Of a stretch of DNA of 64,000 nucleotides, positions 36,574 to 45,206 are shown piece by piece. Positions within the stretch are counted from its first letter, which is position 1, and every line of letters starts with the position of its first letter. The DNA is from Yoonia maricola (GTDB taxonomy: Bacteria; Pseudomonadota; Alphaproteobacteria; Rhodobacterales; Rhodobacteraceae). The notes beneath the pieces are model-generated. The model was not told the origin of the DNA, made no database searches, and saw only the letters and a list, made by a program, of their open reading frames with translations. Location: NCBI RefSeq assembly GCF_002797915.1, contig NZ_PGTY01000001.1, positions 1,116,001 to 1,180,000 on the forward strand, read 5' to 3'. A program made the translations under genes and the position numbers.

Positions 36574-36643
36574 AACATCTTGAGCTGGGAGTGGTATGCT
36601 CTGACCGTGTCTCTCAGCAAATTTGGGCAAACTGGGGGACAAG

Positions 36644-38050
36644 ATGCCAGAACTTGACAGTGATCGCCTGTTTCCGCTGGATAAAGCAGCACGGATGCTT
36701 GCGCGCGATCTTTACGAAGGCATCTCAGATCTGCCAATCGTCAGCCCGCATGGTCACACTGATCCTGCATGGTTTGCCGTGAATAACCCCTTTGCTGATC
36801 CTGCGCAGCTCTTTGTCATCCCCGATCATTACATGCTTCGGATGTTGTATTCGCAGGGTGTGCCGCTGGAACATCTGGGCATCGCCCGTACTGATGGCGC
36901 GATGGTGGAGACTGACAGCCGCGCCATCTGGCGCAGATTTGCTGCGCATTACTACCTTTTCCGAGGCACGCCTTCGCGGCTTTGGATGGATCATGCGCTT
37001 GCGGGTGTTTTCGGCGTGACCGAGCCGCTGAACGCGGACACTGCGGATGCAATCTATGACCATATCGACGCCTGCCTCTCAGATCCGGCTTATCGCCCAC
37101 GCGCCCTGTTTGACCGCTTCAAGATAGAGGTTCTGGCCACCACCGACGCCGCTCTTGATCCTCTTGAGCATCATCAAAGCATTGCACAATCGGACTGGGC
37201 CGGGCGCGTTATACCCACCTATCGACCGGACGCTACAACTGATCCGATTGCACCCGGATTTGCCGCCAATATCGCGGCGCTGGGAAAAGTAACTGGTCAT
37301 GATACGCAAACCTGGCATGGCTATCTTGCAGCGCATCGGGCGAGACGATTATTCTTCAAAGCACGCGGGGCCACTGCAACTGATCATGGGTATGCGGATG
37401 CGGTGGCCGCCGACCTTGATCCAGCAAATGCAGCCACTCTTTTTGACAAGATTATAGCTGGTGGCGCGTCACAGGACGACCAGGCACTTTTCCGCGCCCA
37501 GATGCTCACTGAAATGGCGGGGATGAGCGTCGAGGATGGGCTGGTTATGCAGCTTCACCCTGGATCGCACCGCAATCATGCAGCGGAGATATTCAACACC
37601 TTCGGACCAGATAAAGGTTTCGATATTCCCAAAGCAATTGACTACACCACGGCACTGAAGCCGCTGCTGAACAAACACGGGCTGAACCCTAACTTTTCGC
37701 TGATTGTCTTTACTCTTGATGAAGCGACCTATGCTCGCGAACTCGCGCCTCTTGCTGGCGTATATCCGGCCTTGAAACTTGGGCCTGCCTGGTGGTTTTT
37801 CGACAGCCCCGAAGGTATGCGCCGGTATCGCGAAGCCACGACCGAAACCGCTGGTTTCTACAACACGGTCGGTTTCAACGACGATACCCGTGCCTTCTGT
37901 TCGATCCCCGCCCGTCACGACGTCGCGCGGCGCGTCGATTGCGCCTATCTCGCCACCCTTGTCGCGACAGGGCGGCTCAGCCGCGTAGATGCTACTGAAG
38001 TTGCCCATGATCTTGCCTATCGGCTGGCCAAACAGGCCTACAGACTCTGA
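36644..38050 (+). CDS. uxaC: Glucuronate isomerase (uronate isomerase)
   Basis: A 468-aa enzyme converting glucuronate to fructuronate and galacturonate to tagaturonate. The metal-binding His36-G-His38 is in SPHGHTDP, and the chain shows the UxaC landmarks DHYMLRMLYSQGVPLEHLGI, RGTPSRLWMDHAL, VLATTDAALDPLEHH, VMQLHPGSHRNH and the C-terminal FCSIPARHDVARRVDCAYLA. The length matches E. coli UxaC (470 aa). GGGGGA at 36634 supports ATG 36644; a TTG at 36623 is the alternative. It heads the uxaC-kduI-uxuB transcription unit, downstream of the palindromic operator. Confidence 0.96.
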   Translation: MPELDSDRLFPLDKAARMLARDLYEGISDLPIVSPHGHTDPAWFAVNNPFADPAQLFVIPDHYMLRMLYSQGVPLEHLGIARTDGAMVETDSRAIWRRFAAHYYLFRGTPSRLWMDHALAGVFGVTEPLNADTADAIYDHIDACLSDPAYRPRALFDRFKIEVLATTDAALDPLEHHQSIAQSDWAGRVIPTYRPDATTDPIAPGFAANIAALGKVTGHDTQTWHGYLAAHRARRLFFKARGATATDHGYADAVAADLDPANAATLFDKIIAGGASQDDQALFRAQMLTEMAGMSVEDGLVMQLHPGSHRNHAAEIFNTFGPDKGFDIPKAIDYTTALKPLLNKHGLNPNFSLIVFTLDEATYARELAPLAGVYPALKLGPAWWFFDSPEGMRRYREATTETAGFYNTVGFNDDTRAFCSIPARHDVARRVDCAYLATLVATGRLSRVDATEVAHDLAYRLAKQAYRL

Positions 38051-38099
38051 CCGCTGTACCAACACTCTCTTTCCGATCCATCTGTTCAAAGGACATCTC

Positions 38100-38927
38100 A
38101 TGCCCCTCAAGACCGAAACCCGCTACGGGATTGACCCTGAAACGGCCAAAACACTTGATACCGACGGCCTACGGCGCCATTTCCACAAGGATGGATTATT
38201 TGCCGAAGGCGAAATCAATCTGGTCTACACACACTATGACCGGCTGATCCTGGGCTCTGCCGTACCTGGCGATGGCAGCCTTGTGCTTGATCACATGGAC
38301 GAAACCGGCACGCCGGGGTTTCTGGACCGCCGCGAGATGGGCATCCTCAATATCGGAGAGACCGGCACGGTCGAGGTGGATGGCGACACCCACACCCTAG
38401 AGGCCGGTGAACTCCTTTATATCGGGATGGGCGGCGGACCGGTCACATTCGCGGGTGGCGGACGTTTCTACATCACGTCCTCACCGGCCCATCGTCATTG
38501 CCCAACAAAACTGATCAAGCTGAAGGATGCCCGCAGGGTGGAAATGGGCACGCGTGAAGCTGCAAACGAACGCGTGATCATTCAGTTCCTGCATCCCGAA
38601 GTGTGCGACACCTGTCAACTGCTCATGGGTTATACGCAGTTCGCCCCGGGATCATTGTGGAATACGATGCCAGCACATGTGCATGACCGCCGGATGGAGG
38701 CATATCTCTACTTCGACGTGCCTGAGGATGCCCGCGTGTTTCACTTTATGGGAACCCCGGATGAAACCCGCCACCTCGTCATGGCCAATGAAGAGGTCGT
38801 GATTTCACCGCCTTGGTCAATCCATTGCGGGGCTGGTACGGCGGCCTACACATTCTGCTGGACCATGGCTGGCGATAATGTTGACTTTACCGATATGGAT
38901 ATGGTCGCGATGTCCGACCTGCGATGA
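38100..38927 (+). CDS. kduI: 5-keto-4-deoxyuronate isomerase
   Basis: A 275-aa cupin enzyme (E. coli: 278 aa) isomerising 5-keto-4-deoxyuronate to 3-deoxy-D-glycero-2,5-hexodiulosonate, the step after unsaturated uronates are released from pectin or related polymers. Seen: FHKDGLFAEGEINLVYTHYDR, LDRREMGILNIG, ITSSPAHRHCPTKLI, and the metal site region MPAHVHDRRMEAYLYFDV with Glu and His ligands, then SPPWSIHCGAGTAAYTFCW. AAGGA precedes ATG 38100. It overlaps uxuB by ATGA. The protein is also reported to act on glucuronate/galacturonate in E. coli. Confidence 0.96.
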   Translation: MPLKTETRYGIDPETAKTLDTDGLRRHFHKDGLFAEGEINLVYTHYDRLILGSAVPGDGSLVLDHMDETGTPGFLDRREMGILNIGETGTVEVDGDTHTLEAGELLYIGMGGGPVTFAGGGRFYITSSPAHRHCPTKLIKLKDARRVEMGTREAANERVIIQFLHPEVCDTCQLLMGYTQFAPGSLWNTMPAHVHDRRMEAYLYFDVPEDARVFHFMGTPDETRHLVMANEEVVISPPWSIHCGAGTAAYTFCWTMAGDNVDFTDMDMVAMSDLR

Positions 38928-40288
38928 CCAAAGCCAAAAGACCGATCCGGATCGTGCATCTTGGCTTGGGCGCTTTCTATCGTGCCCATGCCTGCACCTA
39001 TCTGCAAAAGCTGGAGGGTTGGGGCGTTCTGGGCGTCAGTCTCCGCTCTGCCGCTGTCCGGGATAGAATGCGGCAACGCGGTTACCGTTATACGGCGGCT
39101 GCGTTGACGCCCGATGGTATGGACCTGCAGCAGATCGATGTTGTGCAGGACATGCTTGTCGCGCCTGAAGACCCCGCCGCCGTCATCAACGCCTTAGCGG
39201 AGCCTGCCGTATCGCTTGTCACACTAACCGTCACGGAAAAGGGCTATTGCCACGATCCCGCGACTGGCACACTCAACACCAATCATCCGGTCGTGAAATC
39301 TGACATTGCACATGCGCTGCCGCAAACCGCACCGGGCTTTCTGGCGCGCGGACTGCAGGCGCGGCGGGCCGCTGGACTGCCGCCTTTCACGGTTCTGTCC
39401 TGTGATAACCTACCCGCAAACGGTGCCGTGACCCGTCGCGTGACGCTGGACCTTGCCAATCACGTCGACCCAGATCTCGCCGCCTGGATTGCGGCAGAGG
39501 TCACCTTCCCCTCTGCGATGGTCGATCGCATCGTACCTGCCACAACAGCAGAAGACATCGCACGGATTGCAAGGCTCTCTGGCAATATGGATGCTGCACC
39601 GGTCGTACATGAACCGTTCACACAATGGGTCATTACCGATGATTTTGTGGGCGATTTGCCAGACCTTGCCACCGCAGGAGCGCAGATCGTACCTGACATT
39701 GCACCGTTCGAACGGATGAAGTTGCGCATGCTCAACGGCGCACATTCAGCGCTGGCCTATCTTGGCAGCTTGGCCGGTTTCGCAACGGTGGCCGACGCAG
39801 TCGCGGATGAAACCGTCGCCGCCTATTTGCAGGTGCTCTGGCACGAGGAAATCATCCCCACACTCAAGGTGCCACCCGATACCAGCCTTGAAGACTATGC
39901 TGCTGCGCTGATGTCCCGCTTTGCCAATCCCGGCATCCAACACCGGCTATCCCAGATCGCTATGGACGGCAGCCAGAAGCTACCACAGCGCTTACTTGGC
40001 ACGATTGAAGACAGGTTAGCGCACGGCGGTAGGATCGATGCTCTCCTACTCGCCCTCGCAGGATGGATTGCCTACACCGCCAACCAAAGCGATGACGCAG
40101 ACCCGATGGCGGCTAAGCTGCGGGGCTGTCATGCCAGTGACCCACGACAAACCGTGCACAACATCCTGTCACTGTCAGCGATCTTCAAGGATCCGCTATC
40201 GGCCCAGATCACAGCCCCTCTATCGGATGTATACACGGATCTGACCAAGAAAAGTGCGCGCGCTATGCTCGCGACTGTGGCGCACTGA
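38924..40288 (+). CDS. uxuB: Fructuronate reductase / mannitol dehydrogenase family protein
   Basis: A 454-aa long-chain polyol dehydrogenase. The N-terminal Rossmann strand RIVHLGLGAFYRAHACTYLQ, the conserved TLTVTEKGYC, SCDNLPANG, ITFPSAMVDRI-like VTFPSAMVDRIVP, and MLNGAHSALAYLG with the catalytic region are all present. Next to uxaC the role is reduction of fructuronate to mannonate with NADH; tagaturonate reduction or mannitol oxidation is less likely. No mannonate dehydratase follows. The stop is 8 bases from the right IS6 remnant. Confidence 0.92.
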   Translation: MTKAKRPIRIVHLGLGAFYRAHACTYLQKLEGWGVLGVSLRSAAVRDRMRQRGYRYTAAALTPDGMDLQQIDVVQDMLVAPEDPAAVINALAEPAVSLVTLTVTEKGYCHDPATGTLNTNHPVVKSDIAHALPQTAPGFLARGLQARRAAGLPPFTVLSCDNLPANGAVTRRVTLDLANHVDPDLAAWIAAEVTFPSAMVDRIVPATTAEDIARIARLSGNMDAAPVVHEPFTQWVITDDFVGDLPDLATAGAQIVPDIAPFERMKLRMLNGAHSALAYLGSLAGFATVADAVADETVAAYLQVLWHEEIIPTLKVPPDTSLEDYAAALMSRFANPGIQHRLSQIAMDGSQKLPQRLLGTIEDRLAHGGRIDALLLALAGWIAYTANQSDDADPMAAKLRGCHASDPRQTVHNILSLSAIFKDPLSAQITAPLSDVYTDLTKKSARAMLATVAH

Positions 40289-40296
40289 ACGGAATG

Positions 40297-40513
40297 GGGA
40301 CTGCTGCATTCATCCGGGGCATCGGCCAGCTGTGATCTCCAACATGGCACGCTAATTTCCGTCTTAGCACCACCGTTGTCCGCGTGAGATCATCCTTTGC
40401 GCTGTGCGGTGGGACCTGCGGTATCCGCTGTCATATCGGGATGTCGTGGGTCCGCTGGCCGAGCGTAGCAGCACGCACTGAAACTGCCATCAACCAGTTA
40501 ATGCAACAATCCC
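40297..40513 (+). mobile_element. Internally deleted IS6-family element (right copy, 217 bp)
   Basis: The left end GGGACTGCTGCATTCA and the right end TTAATGCAACAATCCC (40498-40513) are inverted repeats matching at 13 of 16 positions, and both resemble the IS6/IS26 end GGCACTGTTGCA. Inside, ATG 40344 starts a broken transposase frame: a stop, then REIILCAVRWDLRYPLSYRD, then VVGPLAERSS and TGA. The rest of the transposase is missing, so the element is MITE-like. The flanking 8-mers (ACGGAATG, AATTGGTC) do not match, so no target duplication remains on this copy. It is the inverted mate of the left remnant. Confidence 0.72.
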
Positions 40514-40615
40514 AATTGGTCAGCACTGATCACCTGAGTGCTCCGTAAGCGCGCACGTAGAAAAAGGCGCGCGTCCCTTGATCAGCAACGCGCGCCTGGC
40601 CTTCATGTGATCGGG

Positions 40616-41257
40616 TTAGGCAATCCAGCCGTCGTCTACCGTGATATCAATGACAGCAAATAACTCATCGTAGGATGCAATATCGCCCTCTTCTGCGGAG
40701 TTTGCATAGAGCACAATCTGTTGCGTATCGCCCGCATCAATCAAATCAGTGTCTACATCGGCACTCAGGCTTCGCTGGGAATAGGCAGCCGCATAAAGAT
40801 CGTCAGCGCTATAGGTCTGATCACCGATCACGACCGTGTCTTCAGCACCGAAATCACTGACAGCTGCGATCCCATCATCCGACGAGGCTGTAAACTCAAA
40901 CGTATCGGCATCATCAGTACCGGCAAAAATCGGACTTGCGCCAGTATCAGAAGCCACATTTATAACAGCAAAGACCTCATCATAGGACGCCACTTCGCCA
41001 TCTTCGGCAGAGTTTGCATAAAGGACGATCTGTTGGGTATCGCCCTCGCCGATCAGGTCGCTGTCAACGTCCATACTTAACGCGCGCTGCGCGGAAGCGA
41101 AATGATAGAGATATTCGGCATCATAGGTGTCATCGCCAATCACAACGCTGTCATCAGCGCCGAAATTATCAATGGTGACGATACCGTCATCTGCGGTTGG
41201 GGTGAATGTGAACGTCTCGGCCTCATCGGTGCCTGTTACTAAGGTCGTCTCTGTCAT
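40616..41257 (-). CDS. Acidic protein of two tandem ~100-residue repeats, function unknown
   Basis: A 213-aa protein, very rich in Asp/Glu, with no signal peptide. Two copies of one module make up almost the whole chain: residues ~8-110 (TGTDEAETFTFTPTADDG...) and ~111-213 (AGTDDADTFEFTASSDDG...), sharing VVIGDxTY, DLIxxGDTQQIVLYANSAE and ASYDExFAVI. The GTDxADTFxF...DFGAxDxVVIG pattern resembles the final module of type I secreted RTX-type proteins, but GGxGxD nonapeptides are absent. GGAGAG precedes ATG 41257. It is not confidently assigned to any family; secretion by the T1SS at 51.8-54.8 kb is only a guess. Confidence 0.72.
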   Translation of the reverse strand: MTETTLVTGTDEAETFTFTPTADDGIVTIDNFGADDSVVIGDDTYDAEYLYHFASAQRALSMDVDSDLIGEGDTQQIVLYANSAEDGEVASYDEVFAVINVASDTGASPIFAGTDDADTFEFTASSDDGIAAVSDFGAEDTVVIGDQTYSADDLYAAAYSQRSLSADVDTDLIDAGDTQQIVLYANSAEEGDIASYDELFAVIDITVDDGWIA

Positions 41258-41910
41258 CTTTCTCTCCAATTGTATTGACGCGGACATATGGTCGACTTGC
41301 TAAAGCCACGGGAAAGAAAACTGGTGAACAACTGGTATCAGATGGCTTGGATGCCCACGTATGTGCTTGCTGAAAGCCATCGGCTTGCGGTGTGACAGTC
41401 GCCACATACGGCCGTCAACACAGACACAGACGCCAGCGTTATTTCGGCGAAAACACTGGTTTCATCGGGCAAGTTCCTGCCGCAAGATGCCTGTCGGACT
41501 GTGCTTTAATGATGAGTGCGCAACCGGGAACGGCGCAAAAGCACGCCATGACAGACAGGCTGCGATGAGTTGTTGTGCGTTTGATACATTCAACATGATC
41601 GAGACCCCACAATCGGCACAAGATATGCCAGCAAAGTAAGCATACACACATTTTTCGCACAATTATTGCGCAGCCTGCCCGACCGAAACTCACTTGATGA
41701 AAAATTTCTGGCTTATTTCTGCGGCGCAACACCAACTGCGGATGCTCAATCGAGCATGCACAATGTTTATGCCGCAAATTAGCCGGTTTGCGTTGATGCA
41801 GATGACGACAACAAAACTGTCGCGGGTCCTGCCTTTTGGGTTGGTCTACCGTTCAAACAGGGCGCATATCCCTGCCAACGGTCCGCGACGACAACGGGGA
41901 CTTAAGACCT
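41258..41910. other. 653-bp intergenic region without a supported gene
   Basis: This gap separates the divergent repeat-protein gene and urtA. Short open frames on both strands (for example 41361-41639 plus, 41439-41777 minus) lack ribosome sites and recognisable motifs. An A+T-rich stretch lies at about 41640-41830 and is the likely urtA control region; no clear promoter hexamers or NtrC-type site could be assigned. Confidence 0.5.
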
Positions 41911-43191
41911 ATGAAATTCAAAACCTCTGCTCTTGCATTGACCGCCCTGCTGGGCACCACTGCTATGGCCGCTGCCGAATGCGCCGACCCGATCAAAGTG
42001 GGTGTGCTGCACTCCTTGTCCGGCACAATGGCGATTTCCGAGACAACACTGAAAGACACAATGGAGCTGCTGATTGAAAATCAGAATGCCGCCGGTGGTC
42101 TTTTGGATTGTGAAATCGAAGCTGTTGTTGTTGATCCGGCCTCTGACTGGCCGCTGTTTGCTGAAAAAGCACGCGAGCTGCTGACCGTCAGCGAAGTTGA
42201 CGTGATCTTTGGCAGCTGGACATCCGTGAGCCGCAAATCCGCGCTGCCTGTGCTGGAAGAACTGAACGGTTTGATGTTCTACCCGGTTCAGTATGAAGGC
42301 GAAGAAAGTTCGCGCAATGTGTTTTACACGGGTGCTGCGCCAAACCAGCAGGCTATCCCTGCGACTGATTACTTCCTCGAAGAATTAGGCGTTGAAAAAT
42401 TCGCGCTGCTGGGCACTGATTATGTCTACCCACGGACAACGAACAACATTCTGGAAGCCTATCTTCAGGATAACGGCATCCCGGCTGAAGATATCTTTGT
42501 GAACTACACACCTTTCGGCCATTCAGACTGGGCAACAATCGTGGCTGACGTTGTGGCGCTGGGTGCTGACGGCAAGCAGGTTGGTGTCATCTCGACCATC
42601 AACGGTGACGCGAACATCGGGTTCTACAAAGAATTGGCTGCCGCTGGCATCTCTGCCGATGACATTCCGGTTGTTGCTTTCTCAGTTGGTGAGGAAGAAC
42701 TGTCGGGTCTCGATACATCCGACCTTGTGGGTCACCTCGCCGCCTGGAACTATTTCCAATCCGCTGAATCTGATCTCAACGACGAGTGGGTCACAGCATG
42801 GAAGGCCAAAATGGGCGAAGACCGTGTGACAAACGATCCTATGGAAGCGCACTACATTGGCTTCAACATGTGGGTGAATGCGGTGACTGAAGTAGGCACG
42901 ACAGACGTCGATGCCGTGCGCGAAGCGATGTACGGACAGGAATTCCCGAACCTGACTGGCGGGACTGCGGTCATGTTGCCCAATCATCACCTCGCCAAGC
43001 CGGTTCTGATCGGAGAAATCGCAGCCGATGGTCAGTTTGATATCATCAGCCAGACCGAGGAAGTTCCTGGCGATGCATGGACAGATTTTCTGCCCGAATC
43101 GGCCGTCCTGACATCAGACTGGGAAACACTAGGCTGCGGCATGTACAACACCGAAACCGAGACTTGTGTGCAGCTGACTTCTAACTACTAA
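41911..43191 (+). CDS. urtA: Urea ABC transporter substrate-binding protein
   Basis: A 426-aa periplasmic binder with a signal peptide (MKFKTSALALTALLGTTAMAAA). The mature part begins CADPIKVGVLHSLSGTMAIS and contains the UrtA hallmarks: WTSVSRKSALPVLEELNGLM, FYPVQYEGEESSRNVFYTGA, LLGTDYVYPRTTN, and VAFSVGEEELSGLD with ETTLKDT early on. These residues distinguish urea binders from branched-chain amino acid binders. The frame opens 75 bases earlier, but ATG 41911 is where the signal peptide begins. It is first in urtABCDE; a hairpin follows its stop. Confidence 0.96.
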   Translation: MKFKTSALALTALLGTTAMAAAECADPIKVGVLHSLSGTMAISETTLKDTMELLIENQNAAGGLLDCEIEAVVVDPASDWPLFAEKARELLTVSEVDVIFGSWTSVSRKSALPVLEELNGLMFYPVQYEGEESSRNVFYTGAAPNQQAIPATDYFLEELGVEKFALLGTDYVYPRTTNNILEAYLQDNGIPAEDIFVNYTPFGHSDWATIVADVVALGADGKQVGVISTINGDANIGFYKELAAAGISADDIPVVAFSVGEEELSGLDTSDLVGHLAAWNYFQSAESDLNDEWVTAWKAKMGEDRVTNDPMEAHYIGFNMWVNAVTEVGTTDVDAVREAMYGQEFPNLTGGTAVMLPNHHLAKPVLIGEIAADGQFDIISQTEEVPGDAWTDFLPESAVLTSDWETLGCGMYNTETETCVQLTSNY

Positions 43192-43199
43192 ACCTTCTG

Positions 43200-43229
43200 G
43201 GACGGGGCGCAGTTGACTATGCCCCGTCC
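43200..43229 (+). promoter_or_regulatory. RNA hairpin between urtA and urtB
   Basis: GGACGGGGC and GCCCCGTCC form a perfect 9-bp stem around a 12-base loop. It begins 8 bases after the urtA stop, with no T-run. This again fits protection of the binder message and lower expression of the permease genes. Confidence 0.7.
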
Positions 43230-43262
43230 TGAACCTGCCTGACAGATCGGCCTGAATACCCC

Positions 43263-45203
43263 ATGCTACGACTGCTTTATTTGGCGCTTGCGCTTTGGTT
43301 TACTATGCCCGTGGCTGCTGCGGCCCAATCCTTGCAAGACATACTGCAGACCCACCAAGACGAAGTGCTTAGCCCCGGACGCCGCAGTGTTGGCGTAGTG
43401 CTGGATGATCTGGTGGCCAGCGGGTTGCCGCAAGCCCTGCCCTTTCTCGAAAGCTGGCGCGACCGCGAGATTGTGCAGCGTGACAGCGACGGGTTGTTCT
43501 TTCGGGTGACCGAAGATGGCGACACGGTAACCTTGCAGGACCTCGACACCGGGGACACCCTGACCGCCAGTGAAGACGACCTTACTGAATCCCGACCTAA
43601 CGGCGGTGTCCGCCGCGCGATTGGCGATGCGCTGGTCCAATTCCAACTGTCCGACCCTGATATCGCCAAACGCAAAGCGGCGGTTGAAGCCATCGCTCGC
43701 AGTATGGACGCCAGCCAATTGGGGCCACTTGCGGCATCCATCGACGATGAACCTGACGCGGAGCTGAAAGAAACCAAGACCCGCCTTGTTGGTATGTTGG
43801 GTGCGCTGTTTGCTGAGACAACGGATGCACGGGTCAGCGCGATTGAAGCTCTGTCCGGTGATCTGTCCGTTGATGTGCGTGCCGTACTGAACAGAATCCT
43901 ATCAAACTCTGAGGCTGTGGCCGCATCAGTACCAGAAGACGCCAATATCGCGCGGATGCTTGTCGTAGGTGAGGATTTGACCGCAACGGATGCCTACACC
44001 CGGCTTGTTGAAGCCGAGCTTGCCCCTGCATTGATCACCAAATTACAAATCCGCGAGGCGCTGGTTGCCAATATTGACGGTGATGCCGTCAGCGGTGTTC
44101 CCGTCGCCACATTGAATACAGATGCCGCCCGCGCCCTTGCCTATGATCTGCTTGCGGCCGATGGGACGGTACCTCCCCGCGTCGATGAAACCACACAGAC
44201 CGAAGCCGTCGCCGCCCATCGTTTCTTTGTACAATACGCAGAGACTGATCCCGCCATCACCGATGCCGCACGCGCAGCACTTGATAATATCGAGAGAAAC
44301 GTCGCGCTTAACCAAAGTGTCGATCTTGGCCTTGATGCACTGTCGCTTGCCTCGATCTACTTTCTGGCTGCCATCGGCCTTGCCATTACTTTTGGCGTCA
44401 TGGGCGTGATCAATATGGCCCACGGCGAATTCATCATGATGGGTGCCTATACCGGCTTTGTGGTGCAGCAATTCGTGCCTGATTATACGTTGTCGATCAT
44501 CATCGCCCTGCCCTTGGCCTTTGCGATCACCTTTGGCGCAGGCGTCTTGATGGAACGGGCGGTCATTCGTCACCTATACCATCGCCCGCTGGAAACGCTG
44601 CTCGCCACCTTCGGCATTTCCATCGCGCTTCAGCAGCTGGCGAAAAACATCTTTGGCACCCAAGCGCGCCCACTGACCTCTCCGGAATGGCTGGACGGGG
44701 CGCTGGTGTTTAACGATGTTGTGGCCATCAGTTATATCCGAGTTGCGATTTTTGTGCTGGCGCTGGTTTTCCTATGCATCATCCTGTTTATTCTCAAACG
44801 TACTCGTCTTGGGCTGGAAGTCCGCGCCGTAACACAGAACCCCGGCATGGCGGCATCCATGGGGATCAACACTGACCGGATCAACATGCTGACCTTCGGG
44901 CTGGGATCAGGAATCGCGGGGATCGCCGGGGTCGCTATCGGGCTTTATGCACAAGTGACCTCTGAAATGGGCGCATCCTACATCGTGCAAAGCTTCATGA
45001 CGGTCGTTGTCGGCGGTGTCGGCAACGTCTGGGGTACGCTTGCAGGGGCGTCGCTGATCGGTTTCCTGCAAAAAGGGATCGAGTGGTTGAACCCCTCGAA
45101 CACCTTGGCGGCGCAGACCTATATGATCCTGTTTATCATCCTGTTCATTCAATTCCGGCCCAAGGGTATTGTTGCCCTCAAAGGCCGTGCGGCGGCGGAT
45201 TAA
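43263..45203 (+). CDS. urtB: Urea ABC transporter permease UrtB with N-terminal helical-repeat domain
   Basis: A 646-aa protein. Residues 1-21 form a signal peptide (MPVAAAAQ). Residues ~22-345 form a HEAT-like helical periplasmic domain (VEAIARSMDASQLGPLAASI, DARVSAIEALSGDLSVDVRAVLN). Residues ~350-646 are a LivH-type permease (FGVMGVINMAHGEFIMMGAY, LETLLATFGISIALQQLAKN, GLEVRAVTQNPGMAASMGIN). The extra domain is a known trait of proteobacterial UrtB. UrtC follows after 3 bases. Confidence 0.94.
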   Translation: MLRLLYLALALWFTMPVAAAAQSLQDILQTHQDEVLSPGRRSVGVVLDDLVASGLPQALPFLESWRDREIVQRDSDGLFFRVTEDGDTVTLQDLDTGDTLTASEDDLTESRPNGGVRRAIGDALVQFQLSDPDIAKRKAAVEAIARSMDASQLGPLAASIDDEPDAELKETKTRLVGMLGALFAETTDARVSAIEALSGDLSVDVRAVLNRILSNSEAVAASVPEDANIARMLVVGEDLTATDAYTRLVEAELAPALITKLQIREALVANIDGDAVSGVPVATLNTDAARALAYDLLAADGTVPPRVDETTQTEAVAAHRFFVQYAETDPAITDAARAALDNIERNVALNQSVDLGLDALSLASIYFLAAIGLAITFGVMGVINMAHGEFIMMGAYTGFVVQQFVPDYTLSIIIALPLAFAITFGAGVLMERAVIRHLYHRPLETLLATFGISIALQQLAKNIFGTQARPLTSPEWLDGALVFNDVVAISYIRVAIFVLALVFLCIILFILKRTRLGLEVRAVTQNPGMAASMGINTDRINMLTFGLGSGIAGIAGVAIGLYAQVTSEMGASYIVQSFMTVVVGGVGNVWGTLAGASLIGFLQKGIEWLNPSNTLAAQTYMILFIILFIQFRPKGIVALKGRAAAD

Positions 45204-45206
45204 ACC

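Noticed and set aside
31984..40532. Direct match ATTGGTCAGC near both outer edges of the cassette as a target-site duplication
   Set aside because: The left copy lies inside the transposase coding remnant, and IS6 duplications are 8 bp directly at the ends, so the match is probably chance.
41361..41777. Overlapping open frames on both strands in the gap before urtA
   Set aside because: No ribosome sites, odd composition (Cys/His/Arg-rich), no recognisable motif.
41640..41830. Sigma-54 promoter or NtrC site before urtA
   Set aside because: The best GG/GC candidate has 9 rather than 10 bases between the pairs, and dyads there are too weak to call.
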